Assembly (NCBI RefSeq): GCF_026651855.1
Contig: NZ_CP093280.1
Coordinates: 4,876,001-4,940,000 of the forward strand
Direction of reading: 5' to 3'
Length of the DNA: 64,000 bases
Source of the DNA: Pseudomonas silvicola
GTDB lineage: Bacteria; Pseudomonadota; Gammaproteobacteria; Pseudomonadales; Pseudomonadaceae
Positions within the stretch are counted from its first letter, which is position 1. Every line of letters starts with the position of its first letter. The translations under genes and the position numbers were made by a program. The notes under the pieces were generated by a model that ran no database searches, had not been told where the DNA came from, and saw nothing but the letters and a program-made list of their open reading frames with translations. Shown here in pieces: positions 17,476 to 26,354 of the stretch.

Positions 17476-18399
17476 TCAAGCCGCCAACCGCTGCTCCAAC
17501 CCTTCGATGATCCCGCCGATCTGCTCGCGCAGCCACCGGTGCATCGGGTCGCCTTCCATGGTCCGGTGCCATAGCATGAACTCGCGCATCAGCGGTATCT
17601 TCACCGGCGTGGGCAATATCCGCAGGGGCAGGTGCTCGGCATACAAGCGTGCCAGCCGGCCATGCATGGTGGCGATGCGCTGGGTGCCGATGATCAGTTG
17701 GGGCAGGGTGTTGAAGTCGTTGGTGATCACTTCCAGCCGGCGGCTGACGCCGTACTGGTTCATGAACCATTCCTCGATGCTCAGGTGCCGGGTGCGACCG
17801 AAGCCTACCGACACGTGGCCCATGTCCAGGTACTGTTCCAGGGTCAGGCTGTCACCCACCTGGTGGTTGCCGGTCCACACGGCGCACACGTGCTCCTCCT
17901 CGAACAGCAATTGCGAGGGTTGGTCCTCCAGCACGTAGCGCTCAGGGACGATCATCAGGTCCACCTCGCCACGGATCAGCAGTTCGCTGGAATTGTCGCC
18001 CGGGCCGAGCATTTCGAAGGTGATGAAGGGGGCCTGGTGGCTGATGCGCTCGATGACCCGGGCCAGCAGCACGCTGATCAGGTAATCGGAGGTCACCAGG
18101 CGGAAATGGCGTTTGCTGGTGGCGGGGTCGAAGGCCGGTTTGCTGGTGATGGAGGAGCGAATCTTCAACAGCACATCGCGCACCGGTTCCATCAGTTCCT
18201 CGGCATAGGGCGTGGGTTGCATCTTGCGGCCGACCTGCACCAGCAATTCGTCCTCGAAGTAGGTGCGCAACCGGCCCAGCACGCCGCTGGTGGCTGACTG
18301 GGTCATGTGCAGGCGCTCGGCGGCGCGGGTGATGTTCTGTTCCTCGAGCAGAATGTCGAGGGCGACCAACAGGTTCAAGTCCAGGTGGTTGAATCGCAT
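17476..18399 (-). CDS. LysR-family regulator (NodD/NahR-like) of the aromatic cluster
   Basis: A 307-residue LysR protein of the same NodD/NahR-like subgroup as the gene at 14586 (MRFNHLDLNLLVALDILLEE, then NITRAAERLHMTQSATSGVL). Regulators of this branch bind ATC-N9-GAT boxes and often respond to aromatic acids or flavonoids. It is transcribed divergently from the extradiol dioxygenase gene, and the 224-nt shared region contains a perfect tandem ATC-N9-GAT element (18481-18523). A second identical arrangement lies before the FAH-family gene at 20006. It is the best candidate for the pathway-specific activator. The inducer is unknown. Confidence 0.93.
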   Translation of the reverse strand: MRFNHLDLNLLVALDILLEEQNITRAAERLHMTQSATSGVLGRLRTYFEDELLVQVGRKMQPTPYAEELMEPVRDVLLKIRSSITSKPAFDPATSKRHFRLVTSDYLISVLLARVIERISHQAPFITFEMLGPGDNSSELLIRGEVDLMIVPERYVLEDQPSQLLFEEEHVCAVWTGNHQVGDSLTLEQYLDMGHVSVGFGRTRHLSIEEWFMNQYGVSRRLEVITNDFNTLPQLIIGTQRIATMHGRLARLYAEHLPLRILPTPVKIPLMREFMLWHRTMEGDPMHRWLREQIGGIIEGLEQRLAA

Positions 18400-18480
18400 G
18401 GCTCGGGCTCACGGTTTTTTGTAGTTGTTTTCACGATACCTTCACGGCAAACCATCGCCGCGTCAATACCCCGGACGAGT

Positions 18481-18523
18481 ATCGCGTTTGCCGATACATC
18501 CCATCCCCACACACGATTAGTCA
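18481..18523 (+). promoter_or_regulatory. Tandem nod-box-like element B (two ATC-N9-GAT) before the dioxygenase gene
   Basis: Box 1 is ATC-N9-GAT at 18481-18495 and box 2 is ATC-N9-GAT at 18503-18517, 22 nt apart or about two helical turns, ending GATTAGTCA. Between them GATACATC and CATCC recur as in element C. It sits 101 nt before the dioxygenase start and 81 nt before the divergent LysR start. The arrangement is that of a NodD-type binding site. Confidence 0.65.
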
Positions 18524-18623
18524 GCTGTCAGCCCCCGCGCCACTCTGTGCCGCAACCCGGTGCGCCGGGCATGCCACCGGCCGCCGCTCGCGGCTCGACA
18601 ATCATTTCAATGGAGTGGTCTGC

Positions 18624-19562
18624 ATGAACATCCTAGGCCTTGATGCCCTGGTTTTCGGCGTCGACGATATCCCCGCCTGTACCGCCTGCCTGACCGACTA
18701 CGGCTTGACGCCAGTGGATGTCAGCGCCCAGGGCGGCCGATTCGAAGCCCTGGACGGCACCGCCATCGTCATTCGCCGCGCCGATGACCCCGCGCTACCG
18801 GCAGGTTTCGGGCCATCACCGTCCATTCGGGAAACCGTGTATGGCGTGGCCCGCGCCGCTGACCTGGATGCCATCGAAGACGAGTTGGGCCGCGACCGGG
18901 CCGTTACCCGTGGTGCCGACGGCGTCTTGCGCAGCGTCGACGACATGGGTTTCGCCATCGCCTTTCAGGTCACCGTGCGCCGTGAGTTGTCCGCCAGTGC
19001 AGACCTGACCAACGCGCCGGGCAGCGCGCCCCAGCGGCCGATCAACCAGATCGGCATCAGCCCCGACATGCCCGCGTTGCCGCGAACCCTTTCGCACGTG
19101 GTGTACTTCGTGCCGGACTCGGCCAAGGCCGAAGCCTTCTACCAGCGCCTGGGCTTTCGTACCACCGACACCTTCGTTGGCGTGGGACCGTTCATGCGTC
19201 CGGCCGGCGCTGATGACCACCATTGCCTGTTCATGATCCAGACCCCGCCGCACATGAAGGGCTGTGAACACTTCACGTTCCACCTGGGCAGCGGTACCGA
19301 GGTGCTGCTGGCCGGCACGCGCTTCGCCGCCAAGGGCTGGACCAGTTTCTGGGGGCCGGGCCGCCACCTGCTGGGCTCCAATTGGTTCTGGTACTTCAAC
19401 AGCCCGCTGGGCTGCCACATCGAATTCGACGCCGACATGGACAAGCACGACGACGAATGGGCAGCCCGCCAGGCGCCCATGTCGGCCGATAACTCGCAGT
19501 TGTTCCTGTTCACGGGCCGCGAGAAGTGGGCGCCCGGCGGCCCGCCGCCGAAGCAGGGCTGA
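18624..19562 (+). CDS. Extradiol-type VOC-family dioxygenase
   Basis: A 312-residue two-domain protein of the vicinal oxygen chelate superfamily, size and layout as in type I extradiol ring-cleavage dioxygenases. The N-terminal half (residues 1-110) is a degenerate VOC module. The C-terminal half carries a complete 2-His-1-Glu Fe(II) set: His in TLSHVVYFV, His in CEHFTFHLG and Glu in CHIEFDADM. An active-site-like HH in ADDHHCLFMI and a Tyr in FWYFNSPLG also match positions used by BphC-type enzymes. GGAG lies eight nt before ATG 18624. It is the first gene after the divergent LysR and element B, and is followed after 2 nt by a Rieske ferredoxin gene. It likely opens a catechol- or hydroquinone-like ring; the substrate is unknown. 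Confidence 0.85.
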   Translation: MNILGLDALVFGVDDIPACTACLTDYGLTPVDVSAQGGRFEALDGTAIVIRRADDPALPAGFGPSPSIRETVYGVARAADLDAIEDELGRDRAVTRGADGVLRSVDDMGFAIAFQVTVRRELSASADLTNAPGSAPQRPINQIGISPDMPALPRTLSHVVYFVPDSAKAEAFYQRLGFRTTDTFVGVGPFMRPAGADDHHCLFMIQTPPHMKGCEHFTFHLGSGTEVLLAGTRFAAKGWTSFWGPGRHLLGSNWFWYFNSPLGCHIEFDADMDKHDDEWAARQAPMSADNSQLFLFTGREKWAPGGPPPKQG

Positions 19563-19564
19563 CC

Positions 19565-19897
19565 ATGGCGATCGCCTTGTGCCCGCTGGACCGGCTGGTG
19601 GAGGGCCAGTCCCTGGGGTTCGACCCCCAGGGCGAGGGTAGCGATACGGTATTTGCCCTGCGCCATGGCGGCCAGGTACGGGTGTTTCGCAACCGTTGCC
19701 CGCACCTGGACGTGCCGCTGCAGTACCGCAAGGACCGTTACCTGTCCGCCGATGGCCAGCGAATCATCTGCTACGCCCATGGCGCGCAGTTCCTGCCGCA
19801 CACCGGCGAGTGCATCCACGGACCGTGCCTGGGGGAACGCCTGCAGGCGCTGGCGCACCGCGTCGAAGACGGCTGGCTGCTACTGGAACACGCCTGA
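19565..19897 (+). CDS. Rieske [2Fe-2S] ferredoxin-like protein
   Basis: A 110-residue single Rieske domain. Cluster ligands are CPH (in RNRCPHLDVPL) and CYAH (in IICYAHGAQFLP), the canonical CxH ... CxxH pair, with the second loop followed by GECIHGPCLG. No transmembrane segment is present, so it is a soluble electron carrier, or less likely a small subunit. Its start is 2 nt after the dioxygenase stop and the two are surely co-transcribed. No Rieske oxygenase alpha subunit or reductase is visible in the region, so its partner is uncertain. Reactivation of the neighbouring ferrous dioxygenase is one possibility. Confidence 0.88.
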   Translation: MAIALCPLDRLVEGQSLGFDPQGEGSDTVFALRHGGQVRVFRNRCPHLDVPLQYRKDRYLSADGQRIICYAHGAQFLPHTGECIHGPCLGERLQALAHRVEDGWLLLEHA

Positions 19898-19915
19898 AAA
19901 GGCGGCTGGGGAGGT

Positions 19916-19958
19916 ATCACGCAGGCCGATACATCGCATCCGAACATGCGATTAGTCA
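19916..19958 (+). promoter_or_regulatory. Tandem nod-box-like element C before the FAH-family gene
   Basis: ATC-N9-GAT at 19916-19930 and again at 19938-19952, 22 nt apart, ending GATTAGTCA. It has the same architecture and much of the same sequence (GGCCGATACATCGCATCC here) as element B. It lies in the 108-nt gap between the Rieske gene and the FAH-family gene, 47 nt before the latter, and so should start a second transcript under the same regulator. Confidence 0.65.
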
Positions 19959-20005
19959 AATCCCTCGCCAGCCTCGAAGCTCATTGCACGACAGTGGAGA
20001 CAATA

Positions 20006-21013
20006 ATGACTCATCCATCGATCGAAACGCCCTTTGCCCTGGGCACGTTTTCCGCCGCCGGTAGCCCGCGTTTCGCCGGGCTGGTGATCGCCGACCAGGT
20101 GGTGGCCGTGGGCGCCCTGGCGCACCTGGCCGACCTGCGAGGCACCCATAGCGTGCTGGGGCTGCTGGAGGACTGGCAACACAACTTCACCCACCTGGAC
20201 CGCCTGGCCAGCCAGCTCGCCGCCGACCGCGCCGGCCTGCCGTTCCTGAACCTCGGCCAGGTGCGGTACCACCCACCGGTGGACCTGCCTCGGCAAATCT
20301 TCTGCTCGGGTGCCAACTACCACAAGCACGTGGTGGACCTGATCGTCGATGACCCGCAGTTCGAAACCGACGGCATGGACAGCACCCAGCGCCGCGCCTA
20401 TGCCGAGGACCTGATGAACAAGCGTGCCCGCGAAGGCAAGCCGTTTGTGTTCAACAAGGTGGCGTCCAGCGTGACCGGCCCGTTCGACCCGATCATCATT
20501 CCCGCCGGCTCGAAAAAGCCCGACTGGGAGCTGGAACTGGGGGTGATCATCGGCCGGCCCACCTACCAGGTCAGCCGCGATCAGGCCCTGGCCCACGTAG
20601 CCGGGTATGTGGTGGTGAACGACCTCACCGAGCGTACCAAGGTGTTTCGCCCCGACATCCCACAAATGGGCATGGACTGGCTGAGCAGCAAGAACGCCCC
20701 GACCTTCTTGCCCATGGGCCCCTACCTGGTACCGGCTGCCTACGTGGGCAACCCCCAGGAACTGCAACTGACCCTGCGCCTGAACGGCCAGGTGATGCAG
20801 GACGAAAGCAGCGCCGACATGATTTTCGACGTGGCGCGCCTCATCGAATTCATCTCCCAGAGCGTGAAGCTACTGCCTGGCGACCTTATCTGTACCGGTT
20901 CGCCCTCGGGCAATGGCACTCACTACAACCGTTTTCTGCAAGCCGGCGACGTGATGGAAGGCACCATCGCCAAGCTGGGTACCTTGCGCAACCCCTGCAT
21001 CGACCCGGCCTGA
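20006..21013 (+). CDS. Fumarylacetoacetate hydrolase (FAH) family protein
   Basis: A 335-residue FAH-fold enzyme that acts on oxo-acids produced by ring cleavage, by hydrolysis, decarboxylation or hydration. Visible signatures are the SGANYHKHVVD active-site segment (near residue 100), the metal-binding acidic run DWELELGVIIGRP with Glu-x-Glu, DLTERTKVFRPD, and the C-terminal LLPGDLICTGSPSGNG. GGAG lies upstream of ATG 20006; the frame to 19946 runs through element C and is not favoured. It heads the second transcript of the cluster and is followed 31 nt later by the flavin monooxygenase. It probably processes the dioxygenase product. Confidence 0.9.
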   Translation: MTHPSIETPFALGTFSAAGSPRFAGLVIADQVVAVGALAHLADLRGTHSVLGLLEDWQHNFTHLDRLASQLAADRAGLPFLNLGQVRYHPPVDLPRQIFCSGANYHKHVVDLIVDDPQFETDGMDSTQRRAYAEDLMNKRAREGKPFVFNKVASSVTGPFDPIIIPAGSKKPDWELELGVIIGRPTYQVSRDQALAHVAGYVVVNDLTERTKVFRPDIPQMGMDWLSSKNAPTFLPMGPYLVPAAYVGNPQELQLTLRLNGQVMQDESSADMIFDVARLIEFISQSVKLLPGDLICTGSPSGNGTHYNRFLQAGDVMEGTIAKLGTLRNPCIDPA

Positions 21014-21044
21014 CGCCCCCATGACAAGCATACGGAGCAACGCC

Positions 21045-22175
21045 ATGACAGCAGTGAGCAACGTCCTGATCGTGGGCGGTGGCATCGGTGGCCTGTGCGC
21101 CGCCATCGCCCTGCGGCGCAAGGGCATCGAGGTCGAGCTGGTGGAACTGAAGGCCGAATGGACCGTGTACGGCGTCGGCATCATCCAGCAGTGCAACGTG
21201 GTGCGCGAAATGGCCCGCCTGGGCGTGCTGGACGGTTACCTCAACGCTGCGTTCCCGTTCGAGGACGTGGCGCTGTACAACGCTGACGGTCACACCCTGG
21301 CGCGCATTCCCGGGCAACGCCTGGCCGGGCCGCATTACCCGGCCAACGTCGGTATCTCGCGCCTTGCCCTGCACCAGGTGCTCAGCACCAGGGCTGCCGA
21401 ACTGGGTACAAGGATTCGCCTGGGCACCAGCGTCGAGCGCCTGGACCAGGACGAGCAGGGCGTGGACGTGACGTTCACCGACGCAAGCCGGGGCCGCTAC
21501 CACCTGGTGGTGGGCGCCGATGGCCTGTTTTCCAGGGTGCGCGGCCTGCTGTTCGGCGATACCTACACCCCGCGCCACACCGGCCAGTCGGTATGGCGTC
21601 ACAACTTCAAGCGCGCCCCCGGTATCGACCACCTGGCCAACTATGTGGGCCCGGATGGCAACGCCGGCCTGTGCCCGCTGGCCGACGACCTGATGTACCT
21701 GTACCTGACCAGCTACGAGCCCGGCAACCCGTGGATGGACAGCGCCACGCTGGCAGAGCAAATGCGCAAGCGCCTGGGGGGCTTCGGTGGCCTGATCGGC
21801 GAGCTGCGCGAGCAGATCACCGACAGCAGCCAAGTGGTCTACAAGCCCATGGAAGTGGTGTTCGTCAGCGAGCCCTGGTACCGCGGCCGGGTTTTGCTGA
21901 TCGGCGATGCCGCCCATGCCACTACCCCGCACCTGGGCCAGGGGGCCGGCATGGCCATCGAGGACGCGGTGGTGCTTGGCGAATTGCTGGGCGAGCAGCA
22001 CGGCCAAGGGGTGGAGGCGCTATTGCAGCGCTTCATGGCGCGTCGCTACGAACGCTGCAAGTTCATCAGCGAAAGCTCGATCCTGGCCGGCGACAAGGAA
22101 ATCGAGCACGACCATGCCTTCGACCGCGTGGGCCTGGTGCGCAAGATGCTGGCCCTGACCGCAGAGGAAATCTGA
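21045..22175 (+). CDS. FAD-dependent aromatic monooxygenase (PHBH-fold)
   Basis: A 376-residue class A flavoprotein monooxygenase. The dinucleotide fold GGGIGGLCAAIALRRKGI is at residues 11-28, the DG motif is in VVGADGLFSRVRGL (about residue 150), and the second FAD motif GDAAHATTPHLGQGAG is near residue 285. The family includes salicylate hydroxylase, 3-hydroxybenzoate 6-hydroxylase and urate hydroxylase HpxO. ATG 21045 has GGAG at proper spacing; an upstream ATG at 21021 lacks one. It should hydroxylate an aromatic ring using NAD(P)H to supply the substrate for the VOC dioxygenase. It ends 85 nt before the DUF1302 gene. Confidence 0.92.
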   Translation: MTAVSNVLIVGGGIGGLCAAIALRRKGIEVELVELKAEWTVYGVGIIQQCNVVREMARLGVLDGYLNAAFPFEDVALYNADGHTLARIPGQRLAGPHYPANVGISRLALHQVLSTRAAELGTRIRLGTSVERLDQDEQGVDVTFTDASRGRYHLVVGADGLFSRVRGLLFGDTYTPRHTGQSVWRHNFKRAPGIDHLANYVGPDGNAGLCPLADDLMYLYLTSYEPGNPWMDSATLAEQMRKRLGGFGGLIGELREQITDSSQVVYKPMEVVFVSEPWYRGRVLLIGDAAHATTPHLGQGAGMAIEDAVVLGELLGEQHGQGVEALLQRFMARRYERCKFISESSILAGDKEIEHDHAFDRVGLVRKMLALTAEEI

Positions 22176-22260
22176 ACCACCCCTTGTGACACGACTGCGT
22201 GCCCGCCCACCTGAGGCCCGCAGCGAACCTGATAACAAGAACAACAGAGAGGTTTCACCC

Positions 22261-23931
22261 ATGGTACGTCTGCACACCGTGCTGCGTGGCGCGCACCCGC
22301 CGTACGCCCTGAGCCTGATGATGTTCGGCTTGCTGGCGAGCAACGCCCAGGCCTTCCAGTTCGACACGGGCAACCCCGATATCAGTACCCGCTGGGACAA
22401 CACCCTCAAGTACAGCGCCGCCTGGCGCACCGAGGGGCGCAGCGACCGGCTTACGACCGGCACTGCGGCGGTCAACGGCGACGACGGTGACCGCAACTTC
22501 AGCGGCGGCCTGATTTCCGACCGCCTGGACCTGCTGTCCGAGTTCGACATCAGCTACAAGAACGTCGGCGCCCGGGTGAGCGGCGCGGCCTGGTATGACG
22601 ATGTCTATAACAAGAGCAATGACAACAACTCGCCGGGAACCAACAACAGCACCTCGGTGGACTACGACCACTTCACCGACCAGACCCGCAAGCTGCATGG
22701 CCGCGAGGGCGAGATCCTCGATGCGTTCATCTACGGCAAGGCCGACTGGGGCGATGTGCCAGTGTCCGGCCGCATCGGCCAGTACGCCATGCAGTGGGGC
22801 GAAAGCCTGTTCTACGGCATGAACGGCATCGCCGGTGGCATGGCGCCCATCGACGTGGTCAAGGGCCTGTCGGTGCCCAACACCCAGTTCAAGGAGCTGA
22901 TTCGTCCGGTACGGCAGATGTCCGGCCAGTTCCAGTTGACCCCGGACGTGTCGGTCGGCGCTTACTACCAGTTCGAGTGGGAAGCCAACCGCCTGCCGGC
23001 GGCGGGCAGCTACTTTTCCAGCTTCGACAGCATCGGCAACGGCAACGAACGCCTGTTCGCCGGTGACGCGGTGATCCCTGGCGGCCAACCGCTGGCGTTC
23101 TACAGCGGTGGCAACAAGAACGCCAAGGACTCGGGGCAGGGCGGTGTGCAACTGAAATGGCGCACCGAGACGGTCGACTATGGCCTCTACGCCATTCGCT
23201 TCCACGACAAGAGCCCGCAACTGCTGGTGCGACCGGACTTCGCCAACCTCAACCCGGTCACCGGGCAGGCCGGCGAGTACTACTGGGTGTACCCCGAAGG
23301 CGTCGAGGCTTTGGGCGCGAGCTTCTCCACCACGGTGGACCAGTTCAACATCGCCGGTGAACTCTCCACCCGCTGGCACCAGCCCCTGGCGTCCACCAAC
23401 CAGCGCACGCTGCTGGCCGGCGAGGCGATTTCCAATGAGGCCGATGACGCGCTCTACGCCACAGGCCACACCCTGCACGCCAACCTGTCATGGCTGGCCA
23501 GTTTCGGCCCGACCTTCATGGCGCTGGAATCGAGCTTCATCGGTGAACTGGCCTGGAACCGCACCCTGAGCGTCACCCGCAACCCCGATGCCGTGGACCC
23601 CAACGCCGACCGCGATGCCTGGAGCTTTCGCACGGTGTACGAGCCCATGTACCGGCAGTTCTTCCCTGGCATGGACGTGAGCATTCCCGTGGGCATCAGT
23701 TACACCCACGGCGCGTCGGAATCCTTGGGCACCGCCTTTGGCACCAACCGTGGCGGCGACATGAACATCGGCATCAAGGGCAACTACCTCAACACCTGGA
23801 ACCTGGGCCTGACGTACACCCACTACTACGGGCCGGCCAACACCTTTCTCGATGCCAACAACAACTACACCTTCGAACAGTCGCTCAAGGACCGGGATTT
23901 CGTGGCCTTCAGCGTCAGCCGTACTTTCTGA
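22261..23931 (+). CDS. DUF1302 outer-membrane protein
   Basis: A 556-residue exported protein. A signal peptide spans about residues 1-31 (ALSLMMFGLLASNAQA, cleavage before FQFDTG), and the mature part is rich in alternating aromatic/polar strands ending in Phe (FVAFSVSRTF), the mark of a beta-barrel. GAGAGG precedes ATG 22261. DUF1302 proteins occur with DUF1329, YCF48-like and RND-family genes in proteobacterial clusters for hydrophobic compounds such as steroids, terpenes and aromatics. Here it is followed by exactly that set. Likely role: outer-membrane passage of the hydrophobic substrate. This is inference from family context. Confidence 0.88.
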   Translation: MVRLHTVLRGAHPPYALSLMMFGLLASNAQAFQFDTGNPDISTRWDNTLKYSAAWRTEGRSDRLTTGTAAVNGDDGDRNFSGGLISDRLDLLSEFDISYKNVGARVSGAAWYDDVYNKSNDNNSPGTNNSTSVDYDHFTDQTRKLHGREGEILDAFIYGKADWGDVPVSGRIGQYAMQWGESLFYGMNGIAGGMAPIDVVKGLSVPNTQFKELIRPVRQMSGQFQLTPDVSVGAYYQFEWEANRLPAAGSYFSSFDSIGNGNERLFAGDAVIPGGQPLAFYSGGNKNAKDSGQGGVQLKWRTETVDYGLYAIRFHDKSPQLLVRPDFANLNPVTGQAGEYYWVYPEGVEALGASFSTTVDQFNIAGELSTRWHQPLASTNQRTLLAGEAISNEADDALYATGHTLHANLSWLASFGPTFMALESSFIGELAWNRTLSVTRNPDAVDPNADRDAWSFRTVYEPMYRQFFPGMDVSIPVGISYTHGASESLGTAFGTNRGGDMNIGIKGNYLNTWNLGLTYTHYYGPANTFLDANNNYTFEQSLKDRDFVAFSVSRTF

Positions 23932-23946
23932 ACCGAGGACATGACG

Positions 23947-25296
23947 ATGAAACCAATGATCCTGCTCCTGGCCTCTTCGCTGTTGCTGGCCCATGGCGCC
24001 CAGGCGGCGGTGCCGGCGAGCGAAGCCGATACCCTCAAGACCACCCTCACGCCCCTGGGCGCCGAGCGCGCGGGCAACGCCAGCGGCAGCATTCCGGCCT
24101 GGAACGGCGGCCTGACCCAGGCCGACCCGGCGTACAAGGATGGCGGCAAGCGCGGCGACCCCTTTGCCGCGGAAAAACCGCTGTTCACCATCAATGCCCA
24201 GAACGCCAGCCAATACGCCGACAAGCTGTCCCAGGGCACCCTGGCCATGCTCAAGAAATACCCGAATAGCTATCACCTGGACGTCTACCCGACCCACCGT
24301 ACCGCCGCCGCGCCCCAAGGTGTGTACGACGCTACCTACAAGAACGCCCTCAACGGCAAGCTGGTGGACGGTGACGCTGGCCCCATGCCCCAGGACGCCC
24401 AGGGCGGTATCCCGTTCCCGATCCCGAAAACCGGCGCCGAGGCCATCTGGAACCACCTGCTGCGCTGGCGCGGGGCCTCCTGGCACGCTGACTTTACCCA
24501 GTACCTGACCACCGCCGATGGCAAGCACGTGCTCACCAACGACTCGCGCTCCGACCTGCAGATGCCCTGGTACCTGCCCGACGGTGGCAAGAAGGACGGC
24601 GTGTTCTGGACCATCCGCATGGTCAATGACGGCCCGCCGCTACGCGCTGGCGAGGCCATCACCGGCCGCGAGAACCTCAACGCCAACAACGCCGGGGTGT
24701 GGACGTACCTGCCGGGCCAGCGCCGGGTTCGCCGGCTGCCCAACGCGTGCTGCGACACCCCGACGCCGGCCACCGCCGGGGTGATGAGCTTCGACGAACT
24801 GTATGTGTTCAACGGCCGTATCGACGGCTTCGACTGGAAGCTGGTGGGCAAGCAGGAGCTGTACATCCCCTACAACTCCAACAAGGTCTTCACGGTCAGC
24901 AACCCCACCGATCTGCTGGGTGAGCACCACCTCAACCCCGCTGATATCCGCTGGGAACTGCACCGTGTGTGGGTGGTGCAAGCCACGCTCAAGGCCGGCA
25001 AGCGCCACGTGATGCCGCGCAGCACCTACTACCTGGACGAAGACACCTGGGCCGCCGTGCTGGGCGAACGCTATGATGCCCAGAACCAGTTGGCCAAGGC
25101 GTTGTGGACCACGCCGGTGGTACTACCGGACATGCCTGGCGTGGTGACCCTCACCAACGGCTTCTATGACCTGCTGTCGGGCGCCTGGTTTACCGGTGAC
25201 ATCTTCGCCGGCAAGAACGAACAGTACCGGGTGGTACAGGCCTACAAAGACTCGGTGTTCACCCCGGATGCCCTGGCCGGCGAAGGCGTGCGCTGA
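23947..25296 (+). CDS. DUF1329 periplasmic/outer-membrane protein
   Basis: A 449-residue exported protein of the DUF1329 family. Signal peptide MKPMILLLASSLLLAHGAQA is followed by AVPASEADTLKTTLTPLGAE, the characteristic family start. Internal family blocks include SIPAWNGGL and TYLPGQRRVRRLPNACCDTP. ATG 23947 has GAGGA at good spacing; ATG 23941 is only one base from it. Members have a LolA/LolB-like lipid-binding fold and are nearly always paired with DUF1302. It probably carries or docks the hydrophobic substrate across the periplasm. It ends one nt before the YCF48-like gene. Confidence 0.88.
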   Translation: MKPMILLLASSLLLAHGAQAAVPASEADTLKTTLTPLGAERAGNASGSIPAWNGGLTQADPAYKDGGKRGDPFAAEKPLFTINAQNASQYADKLSQGTLAMLKKYPNSYHLDVYPTHRTAAAPQGVYDATYKNALNGKLVDGDAGPMPQDAQGGIPFPIPKTGAEAIWNHLLRWRGASWHADFTQYLTTADGKHVLTNDSRSDLQMPWYLPDGGKKDGVFWTIRMVNDGPPLRAGEAITGRENLNANNAGVWTYLPGQRRVRRLPNACCDTPTPATAGVMSFDELYVFNGRIDGFDWKLVGKQELYIPYNSNKVFTVSNPTDLLGEHHLNPADIRWELHRVWVVQATLKAGKRHVMPRSTYYLDEDTWAAVLGERYDAQNQLAKALWTTPVVLPDMPGVVTLTNGFYDLLSGAWFTGDIFAGKNEQYRVVQAYKDSVFTPDALAGEGVR

Positions 25297-25297
25297 G

Positions 25298-26350
25298 ATG
25301 AACACTTCCCTTGTCGTCAGCGCCCTGTGCCTGGCCTTGGCTGGGCAGGGCGCCCAGGCCGCTGAACCTCTCGACGTGCTCACCGTGCCAGCCGTGCAAT
25401 CGCAACAGGCCCTGCACGGGGTTTTGCTTGGCATTGGCCGCGCCGGCACGCGGCTGGTGGCGGTGGGCGAGCGGGGCATTATCCTGCTGTCCGATAACAA
25501 CGGTGTCAGCTGGCGGCAGGCCGCCGTCGCGGTCAGCACCAGCCTCACCGCCGTGCAGTTCGTCGACGCCCAGCGCGGCTGGGCCGTTGGCCATGGCGGC
25601 GTGGTGCTGTTCAGCGGCGATGCCGGCGAGCACTGGCAACTGCAACTGGACGGCCGCCGCGCCGCCGCGCTGGAACTGGCGGCGGCGCAACTGGCCGGCG
25701 ACGACGCGCGCCTGACGGCCGCGCGCCGGCTGGTGGCCGACGGTGCCGACAAACCGCTGCTGGCCTTGAGCTTCAGCGACGCGCGCCATGGCCTGGTAGT
25801 CGGCGCCTATGGCCTGGCCCTGGCCACCGAGGACGGCGGCGCCACCTGGGCCTCCTGGGCTGGGCGCCTGCCCAACCCCCAGGGCCTGCACCTGTACGCG
25901 GTGGCCCGGGACGGCGGTGAAGTGGTGGTCGCCGGTGAGCAGGGCCTGGTGCTGCGTTCTACTGACAACGGTGCCCACTTCGACGCCTTGGCCAGCCCCT
26001 ATGACGGGAGCTATTTCAGCCTTGTCCGGTTGCCGTCCGGCGACCTGTTGCTGGGCGGCCTGCGCGGCCACCTGTTCAGCCTGCGCGACGGGGCCTTCAA
26101 GGAAGTCGGCAACCCGGTGCCGGTGTCCATCAACGCGGCCCTGGTCAGCGGCCAGCGTCTGCTGGTGGTCAACCAGGCCGGTGGCGTGCTGCAGGGCCAC
26201 CTGGATGGCAGCGGCCTGACACCCTTGCCGCTGGCCGCCGCCGCGCCGCTGTCGGCACTGGCCGAGGGCGCCGACGGTAGCCTCATCGGCGTCGGCTTCG
26301 CTGGCCCCTTGCGCCTGAGTTCGGCGCCCACTCAAGCTTTAGCGGAGTAA
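25298..26350 (+). CDS. YCF48/BNR-repeat exported beta-propeller protein
   Basis: A 350-residue protein with a signal peptide (MNTSLVVSALCLALAGQGAQ, cleaved before AEPLD). It contains repeated propeller blades of the YCF48/BNR type, for example ERGIILLSDNNGVSW, GHGGVVLFSGDAGEHW, YGLALATEDGGATW and EQGLVLRSTDNGAHF. The spacing between the repeated aspartate boxes is about 45-95 residues. It lies one nt after the DUF1329 gene and four nt before the RND gene, so all are co-translated in sequence. Homologues accompany RND/MMPL exporters in the same four-gene module. The role is probably a periplasmic scaffold or partner of the RND protein; no enzymatic residues are evident. Confidence 0.85.
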   Translation: MNTSLVVSALCLALAGQGAQAAEPLDVLTVPAVQSQQALHGVLLGIGRAGTRLVAVGERGIILLSDNNGVSWRQAAVAVSTSLTAVQFVDAQRGWAVGHGGVVLFSGDAGEHWQLQLDGRRAAALELAAAQLAGDDARLTAARRLVADGADKPLLALSFSDARHGLVVGAYGLALATEDGGATWASWAGRLPNPQGLHLYAVARDGGEVVVAGEQGLVLRSTDNGAHFDALASPYDGSYFSLVRLPSGDLLLGGLRGHLFSLRDGAFKEVGNPVPVSINAALVSGQRLLVVNQAGGVLQGHLDGSGLTPLPLAAAAPLSALAEGADGSLIGVGFAGPLRLSSAPTQALAE

Positions 26351-26354
26351 GCCC

